Assembly: GCF_002252525.1 (NCBI RefSeq)
Contig: NZ_NNRM01000041.1
Coordinates: 221,837 to 285,836, forward strand
DNA: 64,000 nt
Source: Brucella pseudogrignonensis
GTDB lineage: Bacteria > Pseudomonadota > Alphaproteobacteria > Rhizobiales > Rhizobiaceae
Direction of reading: 5' to 3'
A model generated the notes under the pieces. The model ran no database searches and was not told the origin of the DNA. It saw only the letters and a program-made list of their open reading frames with translations. Position numbers and translations under genes: made by a program. Below, one piece after another: positions 44,391 to 53,110 of this stretch; position 1 is the stretch's first letter; every line of letters starts with the position of its first letter.

Positions 44391-44404
44391 TTGAGATGCA
44401 ACAA
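44391..44404. promoter_or_regulatory. NnrR/DNR-type box upstream of the DUF2249 gene
   Basis: TTGAGATGCAACAA fits TTGNN-N4-NNCAA and is 93 bases before the DUF2249 start. Suggests NO or low-oxygen control of the accessory operon. Confidence 0.5.
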
Positions 44405-44496
44405 AGCAGCTTCGCATCGATCAGATTAGAAAAGCTCTCATGATGGCGCTGGCTGTCGTCATCATCTTTCGACAATGACGGCCTGGGAAAATTATA

Positions 44497-44781
44497 ATGC
44501 CAATCGAACCAGTTTCAGCAAATCCAGTCATCGACGTGCGCACCATTCCGCCTATTACGCGACATGCGACGATCTTTTCCATGATCGATACGCTGGAGCC
44601 AGGCGATGCGCTGGAGATCGTCAACGATCACGATCCGGTACCTTTGCGTCGCCAGCTGGAAACGCGGAATCCCGATGAGTTTTCCTGGGTCTATAAAGAG
44701 AACGGCCCTATCTGGCGTGTCGAAATTGCACGACGCAAGATCCATGGTTCAGACCATGAATGCACTTGCGGCAATCACTAA
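44497..44781 (+). CDS. DUF2249-domain protein (single domain)
   Basis: 94 residues. The DUF2249 pattern is clear: IDVRTIPPITRHATIFSMID, LEPGDALEIVNDHDPVPLRRQ, and a Trp near the end (GPIWRVEIARR). The tail HECTCGNH is a possible metal site. DUF2249 proteins are common in denitrification clusters, often next to hemerythrin or nor genes, but their role is unsettled. First of four plus-strand genes (44497-47140). A fold related to TusA/SirA is often suggested for this family. Confidence 0.88.
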   Translation: MPIEPVSANPVIDVRTIPPITRHATIFSMIDTLEPGDALEIVNDHDPVPLRRQLETRNPDEFSWVYKENGPIWRVEIARRKIHGSDHECTCGNH

Positions 44782-44804
44782 GCTGTTCTTCATCAAGGTT
44801 TGAG

Positions 44805-46199
44805 ATGATCGGTGCCGCGCTTTCCCGCTGGACTTTGTCCTATTTTGCAGCCTCCCTCGCCTTCCTCATAATCGGGGTCGGAATGATGGCAGGCGGCTTT
44901 GGCTACCCGTTCCACGGAATTCGGGCACCGGAAACTCTCATTCTCGTCCATATCATCGCCATTGGCTGGCTGGCACTGCTGATGAGCGGTGCGCTGCTAC
45001 AATTTGTGCCGGTTCTGGTTGCAAAGCCGCTTTGGGGCAGTTCCGCACAACTACCAGCCCTTCTGCTGCTGCTTTCGGGTCTAATCGGATTGCTTTTGGG
45101 CTTCGCAGGCATGGCCGGATTGCTTGAAGATACAATTGCGCTGCTTCCCATATCCGGACTGCTTTTGATCGCAGGCTTTTCGCTGATCGTTCTGATGCTT
45201 GGTGTGACCATCTGGAAAGCACGGCCGATTTCATTGCCAACGCGTTTTGTGGCCGTCGGCATTGGCTGCCTGCTGATCGTTGCCAGTCTTGGCGGGCTTT
45301 ATACTTTCGTGCTGTCCGGAGCGACGGAGCAGATAATTGCTCTTGAAATCGCCGGATCAACTGTCTCTATCCATGCAGCGCTAGCACTTGGCGGCTGGAT
45401 GACTTTCACCGCGATGGGTGTGAGCTATCGATTGCTCACCATGTTCATGCTTTCGCCAGACAGCAACACGAAACGAACCAGGCTTCTATGGTGGCTCGGT
45501 CTAGCCGCACTGACGATCCTCAGCTTTAGCATCACAGTTTTTGCATTCGGCATCGGTCAGCCAGCGATTGCGCTATCTATCGCACTTGTTCCGGCTATTG
45601 CCTGTATTGCTCTTTATGCTCTCGACGTGCGTGCAATCTATCGCCAACGCAAACGCAAGGCGATCGAACTAAACAGCATGGCCAGTATTTCAGCCTTTGC
45701 TGCATTGCTGATTTCCATGCTGCTTGCCCTGACGATGCTCTGGACCGGTGTGACAGACCAGATGGTCGCAGCACTCGTTTATCTTTTCGTCTTTGGCTGG
45801 CTTTCAGGCCTCAGCCTCGCGCAGCTTTACAAGATCGTTCCGTTTCTCACCTGGCTCGAATGCTATGGCCCTGTCATGGGCCGCGTGCAGACGCCGCGTG
45901 TTCAGGACATGGTGCGCGAGCAGAATGCGCGGCACTGGTTCATCCTTTATTATGGGAGCGTTTGGTTCTGCACATTGGCCCTGATCTTCAACCATCTGAC
46001 TATTTTCAGACTGTCATCTGCACTCAACCTTATCGCCATTCTGGCTTTGAGCGTTCACTTCTTCCGCGCCCGGCGGCTTCTGGACGTACCAACCAATCTG
46101 CGCCTGCCCAATGGCGTGATCCTGCCCAACCTTATTCATGCCGGTGCGCCCGTGCTTAAAGCGCGCCGCGTTTTATCGCAGCCGGGCGACACGCTTTAA
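44805..46199 (+). CDS. Polytopic membrane protein of the denitrification accessory operon
   Basis: 464 residues from the ATG at 44805 (AAGG seven bases upstream; ATG at 44760 overlaps the preceding gene). About twelve membrane segments. Conserved-looking parts: FHGIRAPETLILVHIIAIGW, GALLQFVPVLVAKPLWG, SIHAALALGGWMTFTAMGVSYRLL, and LAQLYKIVPFLTWLECYG. His residues within helices suggest haem or metal binding, as in NorB/CcoN-like or NnrS-like proteins, but the canonical NnrS motifs are not obvious. I cannot name it. Context (DUF2249, MIP18-like, nirK) points to NO metabolism. Confidence 0.75.
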   Translation: MIGAALSRWTLSYFAASLAFLIIGVGMMAGGFGYPFHGIRAPETLILVHIIAIGWLALLMSGALLQFVPVLVAKPLWGSSAQLPALLLLLSGLIGLLLGFAGMAGLLEDTIALLPISGLLLIAGFSLIVLMLGVTIWKARPISLPTRFVAVGIGCLLIVASLGGLYTFVLSGATEQIIALEIAGSTVSIHAALALGGWMTFTAMGVSYRLLTMFMLSPDSNTKRTRLLWWLGLAALTILSFSITVFAFGIGQPAIALSIALVPAIACIALYALDVRAIYRQRKRKAIELNSMASISAFAALLISMLLALTMLWTGVTDQMVAALVYLFVFGWLSGLSLAQLYKIVPFLTWLECYGPVMGRVQTPRVQDMVREQNARHWFILYYGSVWFCTLALIFNHLTIFRLSSALNLIAILALSVHFFRARRLLDVPTNLRLPNGVILPNLIHAGAPVLKARRVLSQPGDTL

Positions 46200-46272
46200 G
46201 TCTTCGTTTTTACGCATGTCGATATCGGAAAACCGGTTCCCACTTTTCCGCGACACGCTTTAGGAGGTCGAA

Positions 46273-46803
46273 ATGACATTATCCATTCAGGAAATCGCCC
46301 ATCGTGAGCTGGACGTGCGTCCCTTGCTCAAAAGTGGCGTAGAGCCGTTTCAGGCAATCATGGATGCCGCGGAAAATCTGCTGCCCGGCCAGAGTCTTCT
46401 GCTTGTAACACCCTTCAAACCGGTTCCGCTTTTTGCCGTGATGGAACGCAAAGGGTTTCGTGCAGAGCCGCAACCGATCGGTGACGGCGACTGGCAAACG
46501 CTGTTTTCTCCAACGCAGGACGCGGTGCCAGAAATCCAGCTGTCGAACAATGTAAGTTCGCCCGATATCTGGCCTGAACCTTCGCATTATCTCGATTGCT
46601 CAGACATGCAACCACCTGAGCCAATGGTTCATATACTGGCAGAACTCGAACGCATGACGCGCGGCGACGTTTTGTTTGCTTTGCTGCACCGCGAACCACT
46701 TTTCCTGTTTCCAGAGCTTGAACGGCGAGGCCATGAATGGGTCGGCAACTTCGATGAAACAGGCAGCGCCTATCGCATCATGATCCGTGTTGGTGAAGTG
46801 TGA
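46273..46803 (+). CDS. Tandem DUF2249-domain protein
   Basis: 176 residues with two DUF2249-like halves. First: ELDVRPLLKSGVEPFQAIMD, LLPGQSLLLVTPFKPVPLFAV. Second: YLDCSDMQPPEPMVHILAELE, MTRGDVLFALLHREPLFLFPELE, ending GSAYRIMIRV. In each half the NDHDP-type loop is altered to TPFKP or LHREP. GGAGG-type site (AGGAGG) before the ATG. Function unknown; follows the membrane protein by 73 bases, a spacer that contains a GGAAAACCGGTTCCC-like Rhizobiales repeat. Confidence 0.82.
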   Translation: MTLSIQEIAHRELDVRPLLKSGVEPFQAIMDAAENLLPGQSLLLVTPFKPVPLFAVMERKGFRAEPQPIGDGDWQTLFSPTQDAVPEIQLSNNVSSPDIWPEPSHYLDCSDMQPPEPMVHILAELERMTRGDVLFALLHREPLFLFPELERRGHEWVGNFDETGSAYRIMIRVGEV

Positions 46804-46813
46804 GGACAAAACC

Positions 46814-47140
46814 ATGCACTGCGAAAAAGATGCTCAACTCGAATATGCGATCCTTAATGCACTGCGGCTGATCCTCGATCCAGAGCTGGGCGTTAATCTG
46901 GTTGATCTGGGGATGATCTATCACATCGAGATCGTATCCGGCGAGCTGGTCAACGTTCAGATGACCACGACCACACCCGGCTGTCCTGCTGCGGGATTTC
47001 TCATCCAAGCCGTGCAAACTTGCGTGGGAGCGGTCGAGGGCGTCTCACGCGCCAATGTCGAGCTGACATATGAGCCCGCATGGATACCAGAGATGGCACT
47101 GCCGGAAGTACAAGCCCGTTTCACTGGCCTGTCCTTATAG
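46814..47140 (+). CDS. MIP18/DUF59-family metal-sulfur cluster assembly factor (SufT-like)
   Basis: 108 residues from the ATG at 46814 (GAGGA seven bases upstream); an ATG at 46787 lies in the preceding gene. DUF59 core: LRLILDPELGVNLVDLGMIYHIEI, then VQMTTTTPGCPAAGFL with the conserved Cys (C57). Such proteins help insert Fe-S clusters or metal into target enzymes (SufT, PaaD, CIA2 relatives). Last gene of the accessory operon. A role in metal delivery to denitrification enzymes is inferred. Confidence 0.85.
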   Translation: MHCEKDAQLEYAILNALRLILDPELGVNLVDLGMIYHIEIVSGELVNVQMTTTTPGCPAAGFLIQAVQTCVGAVEGVSRANVELTYEPAWIPEMALPEVQARFTGLSL

Positions 47141-47168
47141 AAAGCATGACCCCAACCGCTTCGCGAAG

Positions 47169-47198
47169 ACCAGCGATTGAAATTTATCAATCGCTGGT
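47169..47198 (+). terminator. Terminator after the accessory operon, containing an FNR-like dyad
   Basis: 12-bp stem ACCAGCGATTGA / TCAATCGCTGGT, six-base loop, followed by TTTACTTTTG. Inside it, 47177-47190 reads TTGAAATTTATCAA, one base from the FNR consensus. The latter may be chance. Confidence 0.75.
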
Positions 47199-47329
47199 TT
47201 TACTTTTGACAACACGCTCAGGCTGTAATCGTCCTTTGTGCTATCGCAAATAAGCCCTTAAAAACTTGGTTCATTTCACATAAAGCATTGTAAATAAACG
47301 ATAATTATTTCATCGATTTATGGTCCATG

Positions 47330-47343
47330 TTGATTGCGGTCAA
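47330..47343. promoter_or_regulatory. FNR/NnrR-type box upstream of nirK
   Basis: TTGATTGCGGTCAA, one base from TTGAT-N4-ATCAA, 78 bases before nirK. The location suits activation by NnrR, encoded downstream at 49661. Confidence 0.7.
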
Positions 47344-47421
47344 GGAAGGAACCTCCCCGATCTCCTATAGATAAAACGACAGAGCAAAGAGCGCTCGGTC
47401 CTATCGTATAGGAGAGAATCG

Positions 47422-48552
47422 ATGGCAGACCAGATGCAGATCAACCGCCGCACGATACTGGCAGGAGCAGCACTCGCTGGTGCGTTAGCCCCGGTGCTTG
47501 CGACAACATCCGCCTGGGGTAATGGCGCAATCCGGAAGGCCAGTGCAGCGGAAATTGCAGCACTACCCCGGCAGAAAGTGGAACTGGTGAACCCGCCATT
47601 CGTCCACGCTCACAGCCAGGCCGCAGAGGGTGGGCCGAAGGTTGTCGAATTTACGATGGTGATCGAAGAAAAGAAGATCGTCATTGATGATGCGGGGACT
47701 GAAGTTCATGCCATGGCTTTCAATGGCACCGTTCCCGGCCCGCTGATGGTGGTGCATCAGGACGATTATGTTGAGCTGACACTCATCAATCCTGAAACCA
47801 ACACGCTCATGCACAACATCGATTTCCATGCGGCAACCGGCGCATTGGGTGGCGGTGGGCTTACCGAAATCAACCCCGGTGAGAAGACGGTCCTTCGCTT
47901 CAAGGCCACCAAGCCCGGCGTTTTCGTCTACCACTGCGCACCTCCAGGAATGGTTCCTTGGCACGTTGTCTCGGGTATGAATGGGGCGATCATGGTGTTG
48001 CCGCGCGACGGACTGCACGATGGCAAGGGTAACAAGCTTTCTTATGACAAGATCTATTATGTCGGCGAGCAGGACTTCTATGTGCCTCGCGATGAAGCTG
48101 GTCAGTATAAGAAATACGACGCTCCAGGCGATGCATATGAAGACACTGTGAAGGTGATGCGTACCCTGACACCGACCCATGTTGTCTTTAACGGTGCAGT
48201 CGGTGCATTGACCGGTGACAAGGCAATGACCGCCAAGGTCGGCGAGAAGGTGTTGATCGTTCACTCGCAAGCCAATCGCGATACGAGACCTCACCTCATC
48301 GGCGGACATGGCGACTATGTCTGGGCAACTGGCAAGCTCAACACGCCGCCAGATCTCGATCAGGAAACCTGGTTCATTCCGGGCGGAGCCGCGGCAGCAG
48401 CCTTCTACACATTCCAGCAACCCGGCATCTATGCCTATGTGAACCACAATCTGATCGAAGCCTTTGAACTGGGTGCAGCCGCGCACTTCAAAGTCACCGG
48501 CGAATGGAATGATGATCTGATGACGTCGGTTCTGGCCCCGTCTGGGATGTAA
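47422..48552 (+). CDS. nirK: Copper-containing nitrite reductase
   Basis: 376 residues. Twin-arginine signal ([21 protein letters not shown]), so exported folded. Copper ligands are in place: type 1 H131, C172, H181, M186; type 2 H136, H171, H342; the catalytic Asp is D134 and the catalytic His lies in [12 protein letters not shown] (H296). It reduces nitrite to NO in the periplasm. GGAGAG before the ATG. Followed by nirV after 87 bases. Confidence 0.97.
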   Translation: MADQMQINRRTILAGAALAGALAPVLATTSAWGNGAIRKASAAEIAALPRQKVELVNPPFVHAHSQAAEGGPKVVEFTMVIEEKKIVIDDAGTEVHAMAFNGTVPGPLMVVHQDDYVELTLINPETNTLMHNIDFHAATGALGGGGLTEINPGEKTVLRFKATKPGVFVYHCAPPGMVPWHVVSGMNGAIMVLPRDGLHDGKGNKLSYDKIYYVGEQDFYVPRDEAGQYKKYDAPGDAYEDTVKVMRTLTPTHVVFNGAVGALTGDKAMTAKVGEKVLIVHSQANRDTRPHLIGGHGDYVWATGKLNTPPDLDQETWFIPGGAAAAAFYTFQQPGIYAYVNHNLIEAFELGAAAHFKVTGEWNDDLMTSVLAPSGM

Positions 48553-48639
48553 CGAAAGACTGAAAACTTCTTTGGTGATTGTCGAATAAGGAAAGGCTCG
48601 GAGCCGTATCTATTGAACGACACGGCTCCGTGACATCAA

Positions 48640-49560
48640 ATGACCAAAGGTAATAAGAAGAAGCGCCTTCGGGAGTTGGCCGTGGCTGTGCCCGCTGTCT
48701 TGCTGGCGGTGGTTGCGGGTCTGTTTGTGGTCCATGCCGCAGGACGCGCAGAGCGCAGCTCTCGGGATACCCAATTTGAGCACCCGCAGACCATCGTCGT
48801 TGCACCGCGCAGCATGACTTATCGCGCTGATGGCGACTTTCAAAAGAACAATTATCCGGTGGATGCACCACTGACGACGCGCAAACTCGCGCAATCCTTT
48901 GAGATTATGAAATATCAGGTCAGCGCATCCGACTATGAGCGCTGCATCGCCGATGGTGGCTGCCAACCGGCGGAAGCGTTACCGCATAATCGAAACGGAT
49001 TGGGCGCCAATGCACCCATTGTCGGCGTGAGCTACGATGATGCGGAAAACTATGCCAAATGGTTATCGCAAAAGACCGGTGAAATCTGGCATTTGCCGAC
49101 CGACGAGCAATGGGCTTTTGCTGCCGGTTCACGCTTTACCGATACCGCTCTGGGCATTGAGGACGATGCCGCATCCAACCCCGCTTTAAGATGGCTCAAG
49201 GACTATGAGCAGCAGAGCGCGCGCAAACTCGAGCGTAGCCCTGAAGTCCGTTCTGCAGGTGCATTTGGTGAAAACGAACTTGGTATCGCCGACGTTGCCG
49301 GCAATGTATGGGAATGGACACAGACCTGTCATCGCCGTGTGAATATCGATGCCTATGGCAAGATCGTTGCCGAAACACCTGTCTGCGGCGTCTATGTGGT
49401 CAATGGCAAGCACCGTGCCGCCATGAGCTCTTTCATCCGCAACCCCAAGACAGGCGGCTGTAGCGTCGGTGTGCCACCCGACAATCTGGGCTTTCGTCTG
49501 GTTCGTGACGGTCGCTGGTATGCGGTCGTGCTGAAACGGCTGAAAGAATTCTCAATATGA
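48640..49560 (+). CDS. nirV: NirV, formylglycine-generating-enzyme-like protein
   Basis: 306 residues. One N-terminal membrane anchor (VAVPAVLLAVVAGLFVVHA), then a SUMF1/FGE-type domain: FEIMKYQVSASDYERCIA, GVSYDDAENYAKWLSQKTG, WHLPTDEQWAFAAG, GIADVAGNVWEWTQTC, and the C-terminal DNLGFRLVRDG. NirV follows nirK in many alphaproteobacteria; its role is unresolved, perhaps NirK maturation. Start overlaps no gene. Confidence 0.93.
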   Translation: MTKGNKKKRLRELAVAVPAVLLAVVAGLFVVHAAGRAERSSRDTQFEHPQTIVVAPRSMTYRADGDFQKNNYPVDAPLTTRKLAQSFEIMKYQVSASDYERCIADGGCQPAEALPHNRNGLGANAPIVGVSYDDAENYAKWLSQKTGEIWHLPTDEQWAFAAGSRFTDTALGIEDDAASNPALRWLKDYEQQSARKLERSPEVRSAGAFGENELGIADVAGNVWEWTQTCHRRVNIDAYGKIVAETPVCGVYVVNGKHRAAMSSFIRNPKTGGCSVGVPPDNLGFRLVRDGRWYAVVLKRLKEFSI

Positions 49561-49660
49561 TGGTTTACGCTTGAATGCCCTATTTTATGCCCCCGAGACT
49601 ATCCCTTATTCCTCTTGCTGTGCTAAAGCGACGAAGGGGATTTTTAGTAGGGGATGCGTG

Positions 49661-50356
49661 ATGGCCACGATAGATCGCGGGCTTGTCAGAAAACTATCGT
49701 TGTTCGCAAAGATGAGCGATGACGAGCTGGACAAGCTTGTGTCTTACGCCTCAACGCGGCGTGTCGTTCCGGGCGAAACCATTTTTGAACAGGGCGATGA
49801 CGCCGTCCTGTTCTTTCTGCTGCTTCACGGTCGCCTCAAGGTTAATCAGGTAACTCCCGACGGACAGCAGATCATCGTTCGCATGGTCCATCCCGGCGAT
49901 CTATTCGGCTTCGCCAAGGCTTTGCAACGCAGCGACTATCCCGGCACGGCAATGGCGGTAGCCGAAAGCATTGTTCTGGCCTGGCCAACAGAGCTTTGGG
50001 ACTATTTCGTCGAACAGAATCCCGGCCTTGCGATGAACGCGATCCAGACAATTGGCAAGCGGCTTGAAGAAGCCCATACCCGAATTCGCGAGATGTCGAC
50101 TGAGGAAGTTGAGCGTCGTGTGGCACATGCCGTTCTGCGTCTCGCCCGGCAAGCGGGTAAGAAGGAAGAAGACGGCATCCGCATCGACTTCCCCATCACC
50201 CGTCAGGATATCGCCGAAATGACGGGAACAACGCTGCATACGGTTTCGCGTATTCTCAGCAACTGGGAAGGTCAGGGCTTCGTTCGCGGCGGCCGTCAGA
50301 AACTTACCGTCATCAGCATGGCTGGCATCAAACGTCTTGCCGACGGCAACCCATAA
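49661..50356 (+). CDS. nnrR: NnrR (NO-responsive Crp/Fnr-family regulator)
   Basis: 231 residues from the ATG at 49661 (GGGGAT six bases upstream); the ATG at 49571 is rejected for poor context. Effector domain (LSLFAKMSDDELDKLVSYAS ... FEQGDDAVLFFLLLHGRLKV, HPGDLFGFAKALQ), then HTH TRQDIAEMTGTTLHTVSRILSNWEGQGFV. No FNR-type cysteine cluster. Equivalent genes next to nirK-nirV in Brucella and rhizobia activate nirK and nor genes in response to NO. The boxes before norE and norC fit such a regulator. Confidence 0.88.
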   Translation: MATIDRGLVRKLSLFAKMSDDELDKLVSYASTRRVVPGETIFEQGDDAVLFFLLLHGRLKVNQVTPDGQQIIVRMVHPGDLFGFAKALQRSDYPGTAMAVAESIVLAWPTELWDYFVEQNPGLAMNAIQTIGKRLEEAHTRIREMSTEEVERRVAHAVLRLARQAGKKEEDGIRIDFPITRQDIAEMTGTTLHTVSRILSNWEGQGFVRGGRQKLTVISMAGIKRLADGNP

Positions 50357-50379
50357 GCTGCGGACTGATCGATTTTTTC

Positions 50380-50412
50380 ATGCGAATGCTCGTTACGAGC
50401 GGTCATTCGCAT
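50380..50412 (+). terminator. Terminator after nnrR
   Basis: 9-bp stem ATGCGAATG / CATTCGCAT with an inner CTCGT-T-ACGAG hairpin, followed by CTTTTGCTTTG. Confidence 0.65.
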
Positions 50413-50570
50413 CTTTTGCTTTGACGATCCCGCAATTGTCCAAACACGCCGCAAATCATCAAGACCCTGAACACGCACGCCTGTAGATCGGATGGCAGAT
50501 CAGAGCTTCAAAGCGAATGCATTTGAAGCCGGGTCCAGTCCTCTCCTCCCAAGCAAAAGGATCTACGGCC

Positions 50571-51398
50571 ATGACTACGAACTTCATCGAAACCAAAGAC
50601 GGCACCAAGATTTTCTATAAGGACTGGGGCACAGGTCAGCCAATCCTGTTCTCGCATGGCTGGCCGCTTTCGGGCGATGCGTGGAGCGTGCAGATGCTAT
50701 TTTTCGCTGAGAAAGGCTACCGCGTTATCGCGCATGATCGTCGCGGTCATGGACGTTCCGATCAGCCATGGAATGGCAACAACATGGATCAATATGCCGA
50801 TGACCTTGCAGAGCTGATCGAAAAGCTCGACCTCAAGGATGTGATCCTTGTCGGCCATTCGACGGGCGGTGGCGAAGTCGCTCACTATATCGGTCGTCAC
50901 GGTAATAGCCGCGTTGCAAAAGCCGTGCTGGTTGGTGCCGTTCCGCCATTGATGCTCAAGACCGCAAATAATCCCGAAGGCACGCCGATTGAAGTCTTCG
51001 ACGGCATTCGCAAGGGCACCCGCTCCGACCGCTCGCAGTTCTTCAAGGATTTGACGCTGCCATTTTATGGCTTCAACCGCGAAGGCGCCAAGGTCAATGA
51101 AGGCCTGCGCGAGAACTTCTGGCTGCAGGGCATGGTCGGTTCGATCAAGGGGCTGTATGACTGCGTTCGCGAGTTCTCGGAAGTCGATTACACGGATGAT
51201 CTGAAAAAGATCGAAGTGCCGACGCTGGTGATCCACGGCGATGACGATCAGATCGTGCCGATTGCAGCCGCGGGCGAAAAGACCGCCAAAATCGTGAAAA
51301 ATGCAACGCTCAAGGTTTATCCCGGCGCGCCGCATGGTTTGGCGGAGACCGAAGCCGACAAGTTCAACGCTGACGTTCTGGAATTCATCCAGTCGTAA
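50571..51398 (+). CDS. Alpha/beta hydrolase (non-haem chloroperoxidase/arylesterase type)
   Basis: 275 residues from [26 protein letters not shown] before the ATG at 50571 (ATG at 50517 rejected). Catalytic Ser97 in GHSTGGGE, Asp in [11 protein letters not shown], His in GAPHGLAE. The oxyanion region [12 protein letters not shown] and [17 protein letters not shown] are typical of cofactor-free haloperoxidase-like esterases. Cytoplasmic; natural substrate unknown. Not obviously linked to the denitrification genes upstream. Confidence 0.9.
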   Translation: MTTNFIETKDGTKIFYKDWGTGQPILFSHGWPLSGDAWSVQMLFFAEKGYRVIAHDRRGHGRSDQPWNGNNMDQYADDLAELIEKLDLKDVILVGHSTGGGEVAHYIGRHGNSRVAKAVLVGAVPPLMLKTANNPEGTPIEVFDGIRKGTRSDRSQFFKDLTLPFYGFNREGAKVNEGLRENFWLQGMVGSIKGLYDCVREFSEVDYTDDLKKIEVPTLVIHGDDDQIVPIAAAGEKTAKIVKNATLKVYPGAPHGLAETEADKFNADVLEFIQS

Positions 51399-51557
51399 TT
51401 TCGGCTCGAAATCGGGGCGGGACGGCGAGCGGAACTCCTCTTGCCGTTTTCGCTTTTGTGATCGCGATGACATATCCAAATGACATCGAAATATGCAAGA
51501 TTATCGTTCGTGGCTCATACAGTATGCATTTGTGCAAAGCTGGAAAGGCAATCCGCC

Positions 51558-51761
51558 ATGACTAAGAAACCTCGCTTGCTTGAAGAGCGCGTGCGTGACG
51601 GTCTTGATACGCTGCCTGAACCAGTCGACCTGCCGGTTGACTGGCTGAGCTGCCATGATTTTCCACGCCCTTCATTGAAGTCTGCCTCAGGGCGCGCCCC
51701 GGAATCCCCCTGCTCTCAAACCGACAACACGCATTTACGAACGAAAGGACCATCATCATGA
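51558..51761 (+). CDS. Possible small protein upstream of dps (uncertain)
   Basis: 67 codons (MTKKPRLLEERVRDGLDTLP...), with GGAAAGG nine bases before the ATG, ending 4 bases into dps. Composition is plausible in the first third but the remainder looks random. It may be a leader ORF or not coding. The rest of 51399-51757 holds no other gene I can support; the dps promoter must lie here. Confidence 0.25.
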   Translation: MTKKPRLLEERVRDGLDTLPEPVDLPVDWLSCHDFPRPSLKSASGRAPESPCSQTDNTHLRTKGPSS

Positions 51762-52276
51762 CTGATAATGTAAAATCCCGTCGCTCTGCCTCTCTCAAGA
51801 CACCGAGCGGTTTTTCGGAAGAAGCCGTGAAGGAAATTTCCGGCGGCATCACCGCTCTGCTCGCAGATGTGTTTGCCATTTATCTCAAGACCAAGAATTT
51901 CCATTGGCACATGTCTGGCGCGCATTTCCGCGATTATCATCTTCTGCTGGATGAACAGGGCGATCAGATTTTTGCCATCACCGACGATCTGGCAGAACGC
52001 GCCCGCAAGCTTGGTGGCAACACACTGCGCTCCATCGGCGATATTTCGCGCCACCAGCGCATTCTCGATAATGATGCCGAGTTTGTGCATCCGCATGAAA
52101 TGCTCGCCGAGCTGCGCGACGACAACAAGGCACTTGTTGAAAGTATGCGGGTGCTGCACGAGCTTTGCGACGAATATGGCGATGTGGCGACCGCAAGCCT
52201 GCTCGAAAACTGGATCGACGAAGGCGAACGCCGCGTCTGGTTCCTGTTTGAAACGCTGCGTGGCACAAACGGCTGA
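51758..52276 (+). CDS. dps: Dps-family DNA-binding ferritin-like protein
   Basis: 172 residues. Ferroxidase-site region KTKNFHWHMSGAHFRDYHLLLDEQ, with H and D/E residues across the dimer interface, and HEMLAELRDDNKALVESMR later. Dps oxidises and stores iron and shields DNA in stress and stationary phase. ACGAAAGG lies before the ATG. Followed by a clear terminator. Confidence 0.93.
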   Translation: MTDNVKSRRSASLKTPSGFSEEAVKEISGGITALLADVFAIYLKTKNFHWHMSGAHFRDYHLLLDEQGDQIFAITDDLAERARKLGGNTLRSIGDISRHQRILDNDAEFVHPHEMLAELRDDNKALVESMRVLHELCDEYGDVATASLLENWIDEGERRVWFLFETLRGTNG

Positions 52277-52299
52277 TCGCAGGATCAGTCACACAAAAG

Positions 52300-52318
52300 A
52301 AGGGGCCGTCGGCCCCTT
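52300..52318 (+). terminator. Rho-independent terminator after dps
   Basis: 8-bp stem AAGGGGCC / GGCCCCTT with a three-base loop, followed by TTTTTTCG. Confidence 0.9.
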
Positions 52319-52358
52319 TTTTCGTTTGTGCGCGAGGTGAAGCACAAACCCACTCACC

Positions 52359-52374
52359 CTATACCCAAGTATAG
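52359..52374. promoter_or_regulatory. CTATAC-CCAA-GTATAG palindrome upstream of the AraC gene
   Basis: Perfect 16-base dyad, 114 bases before the AraC-type gene. The left half CTATAC(C) recurs before oxdC, the sensor kinase operon and, more loosely, the receiver gene. Candidate site for the FixJ-type regulator. Another dyad, GTACG-GTTT-CGTAC, lies at 52412-52425. Confidence 0.5.
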
Positions 52375-52488
52375 AGTAGCAAAAACTCAGGTGTATGGTT
52401 TTGCACTCATAGTACGGTTTCGTACAGCGCCGCATCATCCCAAAATCCTCCCATATCCAACGCAGTTCAACGATTTTACGGGAGATCG

Positions 52489-53106
52489 ATGATGTCACAT
52501 TTCGCAACGCCAGTTGACCACAAGCAGCCACGCCTTCCCCTCGACAAGTTCGCAAGCGAGACATCAATCAAGGTCTCGGCCCTGTTGTTGAATGCCGTAA
52601 AGCTTCTCGAAGAAGATGAGACAATCGCTATCGATCTGGTCAATCAGGCTTCAAGCCTGCTCGGCACACGCATGGTTGACGGCAATGATGTGGCGGATCG
52701 GATCGTTGTCGGCGGACTGGCGCCCTGGCAGATCAAGCGTGTGTGCCGCTTTATCGATGAGCGCATTTCCTACACGATTTCGCTTGATGAAATGGCGCGT
52801 CAGGTCAAGCTCAGCACCAGCTATTTCTCGGCAGCCTTCAAAAACAGCTTTGGCGTTTCACCACATAATTATGTGATTAAGCGCCGTGTCGAATTTGCCA
52901 AGGACAAGATGCTTAACAGTAACGCGCCTCTCTGCGAAATCGCGCTTGATTGCGGCCTTTCCGATCAGGCTCACCTGTCGCGCGTGTTCCGCCGGATCAC
53001 CGGTACGACACCAAGCGCATGGCGCCGTTATCAGACACGTCCGAATATCGGGGCGAATGTCGGGGCAAATGTTAGGGCGAAACTTGCAGTCGCGGAAATC
53101 TACTGA
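52489..53106 (+). CDS. AraC-family transcriptional regulator
   Basis: 205 residues. The C-terminal double HTH is at about 95-185: ISLDEMARQVKLSTSYFSAAFKNSFG, RVEFAKDKML, and CEIALDCGLSDQAHLSRVFRRITG. The N-terminal part is short and of no recognised ligand fold. The tail carries a small internal repeat (NIGANVGANVRA). ATG at 52492 is an alternative. Upstream palindromes suggest control by the FixJ-like regulator. Confidence 0.9.
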   Translation: MMSHFATPVDHKQPRLPLDKFASETSIKVSALLLNAVKLLEEDETIAIDLVNQASSLLGTRMVDGNDVADRIVVGGLAPWQIKRVCRFIDERISYTISLDEMARQVKLSTSYFSAAFKNSFGVSPHNYVIKRRVEFAKDKMLNSNAPLCEIALDCGLSDQAHLSRVFRRITGTTPSAWRRYQTRPNIGANVGANVRAKLAVAEIY

Positions 53107-53110
53107 GGTT

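Noticed and set aside
44805-46199. Naming the membrane protein NnrS
   Set aside because: Topology and context are similar but the N-terminal NnrS blocks I would expect are not evident, so left unnamed.
47563-48486. 307-codon minus-strand frame opposite nirK
   Set aside because: Shadow of nirK; all copper ligands read on the plus strand.
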